The notes beneath the pieces are model-generated. The model did not search any database, was not told the DNA's origin, and was given only the letters and a program-made list of their open reading frames with translations. From Methanosarcinaceae archaeon UBA470 (GTDB lineage Archaea; Halobacteriota; Methanosarcinia; Methanosarcinales; Methanosarcinaceae), in assembly GCA_002508425.1 (NCBI GenBank), contig DAKU01000165.1:1-13756 (forward strand): a DNA stretch of 13,756 bases. Direction: 5' to 3'. Within the stretch, counting starts at the first letter, position 1, and the number at the start of each line of letters is the position of its first letter. The position numbers and the translations under genes are program-made. Below, in pieces: positions 13,738 to 13,756 of the stretch.

Positions 13738-13756
13738 ACGCAAAAGATCCAGGTCA

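Noticed and set aside
1..13756. tRNA, rRNA, CRISPR arrays, insertion sequences or phage genes
   Set aside because: Gaps were read for cloverleaf-like sequence, regularly spaced repeats, transposase motifs and terminal inverted repeats; none was found.

Overview
The window looks like chromosomal housekeeping DNA from a methanogenic archaeon, most likely of the Methanosarcinaceae. The reasons are a proteasome beta subunit with a short propeptide, a TFE-alpha transcription factor, an NMD3 homologue, the archaeal KH/beta-CASP ribonuclease aCPSF1 (FttA), an archaeal-type FtsZ2, and a DUF2193 protein of a family I associate with methanogens. TATA boxes sit upstream of most genes. No tRNA, rRNA, CRISPR array, transposase or phage gene was found. 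Species assignment is inference; no database was searched.

Layout. Bases 1-959 (minus strand) hold the N-terminal 319 codons of an unrecognised protein that runs off the left edge. A shared divergent promoter separates it from a DUF362/ferredoxin Fe-S protein (1092-2153), followed by a lone DUF2193 gene (2369-3844) bracketed by two similar T/A-core palindromes and closed by a perfect hairpin. Next come an NMD3-like ribosome factor (3990-5054) and, 13 bases later, an ATP-grasp ligase (5068-6219). Then follow TFE-alpha (6315-6809) and, one base later, an HD-domain phosphohydrolase (6811-7317). The proteasome beta gene (7473-8105) and aCPSF1/FttA (8206-10116) lie in tandem. aCPSF1 meets a HAD phosphatase (10122-10763, minus) end to end, with 5 bases between the stop codons. 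A small zinc-ribbon gene (10856-11062) diverges from the HAD gene. It converges on a secreted or membrane-anchored protein with a cytoplasmic coiled coil (11105-12079, minus). A long, repeat-rich non-coding interval (12080-12576) precedes ftsZ2 (12577-13737).

How the genes fit together. The core is information processing and protein quality control: transcription initiation (TFE), transcription termination and RNA 3'-end cleavage (aCPSF1), large ribosomal subunit maturation (NMD3), protein degradation (PsmB) and division (FtsZ2). Unknowns lie between them: DUF2193, the DUF362 protein with a modified second Fe-S motif, the ATP-grasp enzyme, the HD protein, the zinc ribbon and the left-edge protein.

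No obviously new multi-gene system is visible. The least explained parts are the DUF2193 gene with its flanking palindromes, the dense TGTGG/CCACA inverted-repeat cluster in the ftsZ2 leader, and TGCACA/TGTGCA palindromes found at two separate promoters.
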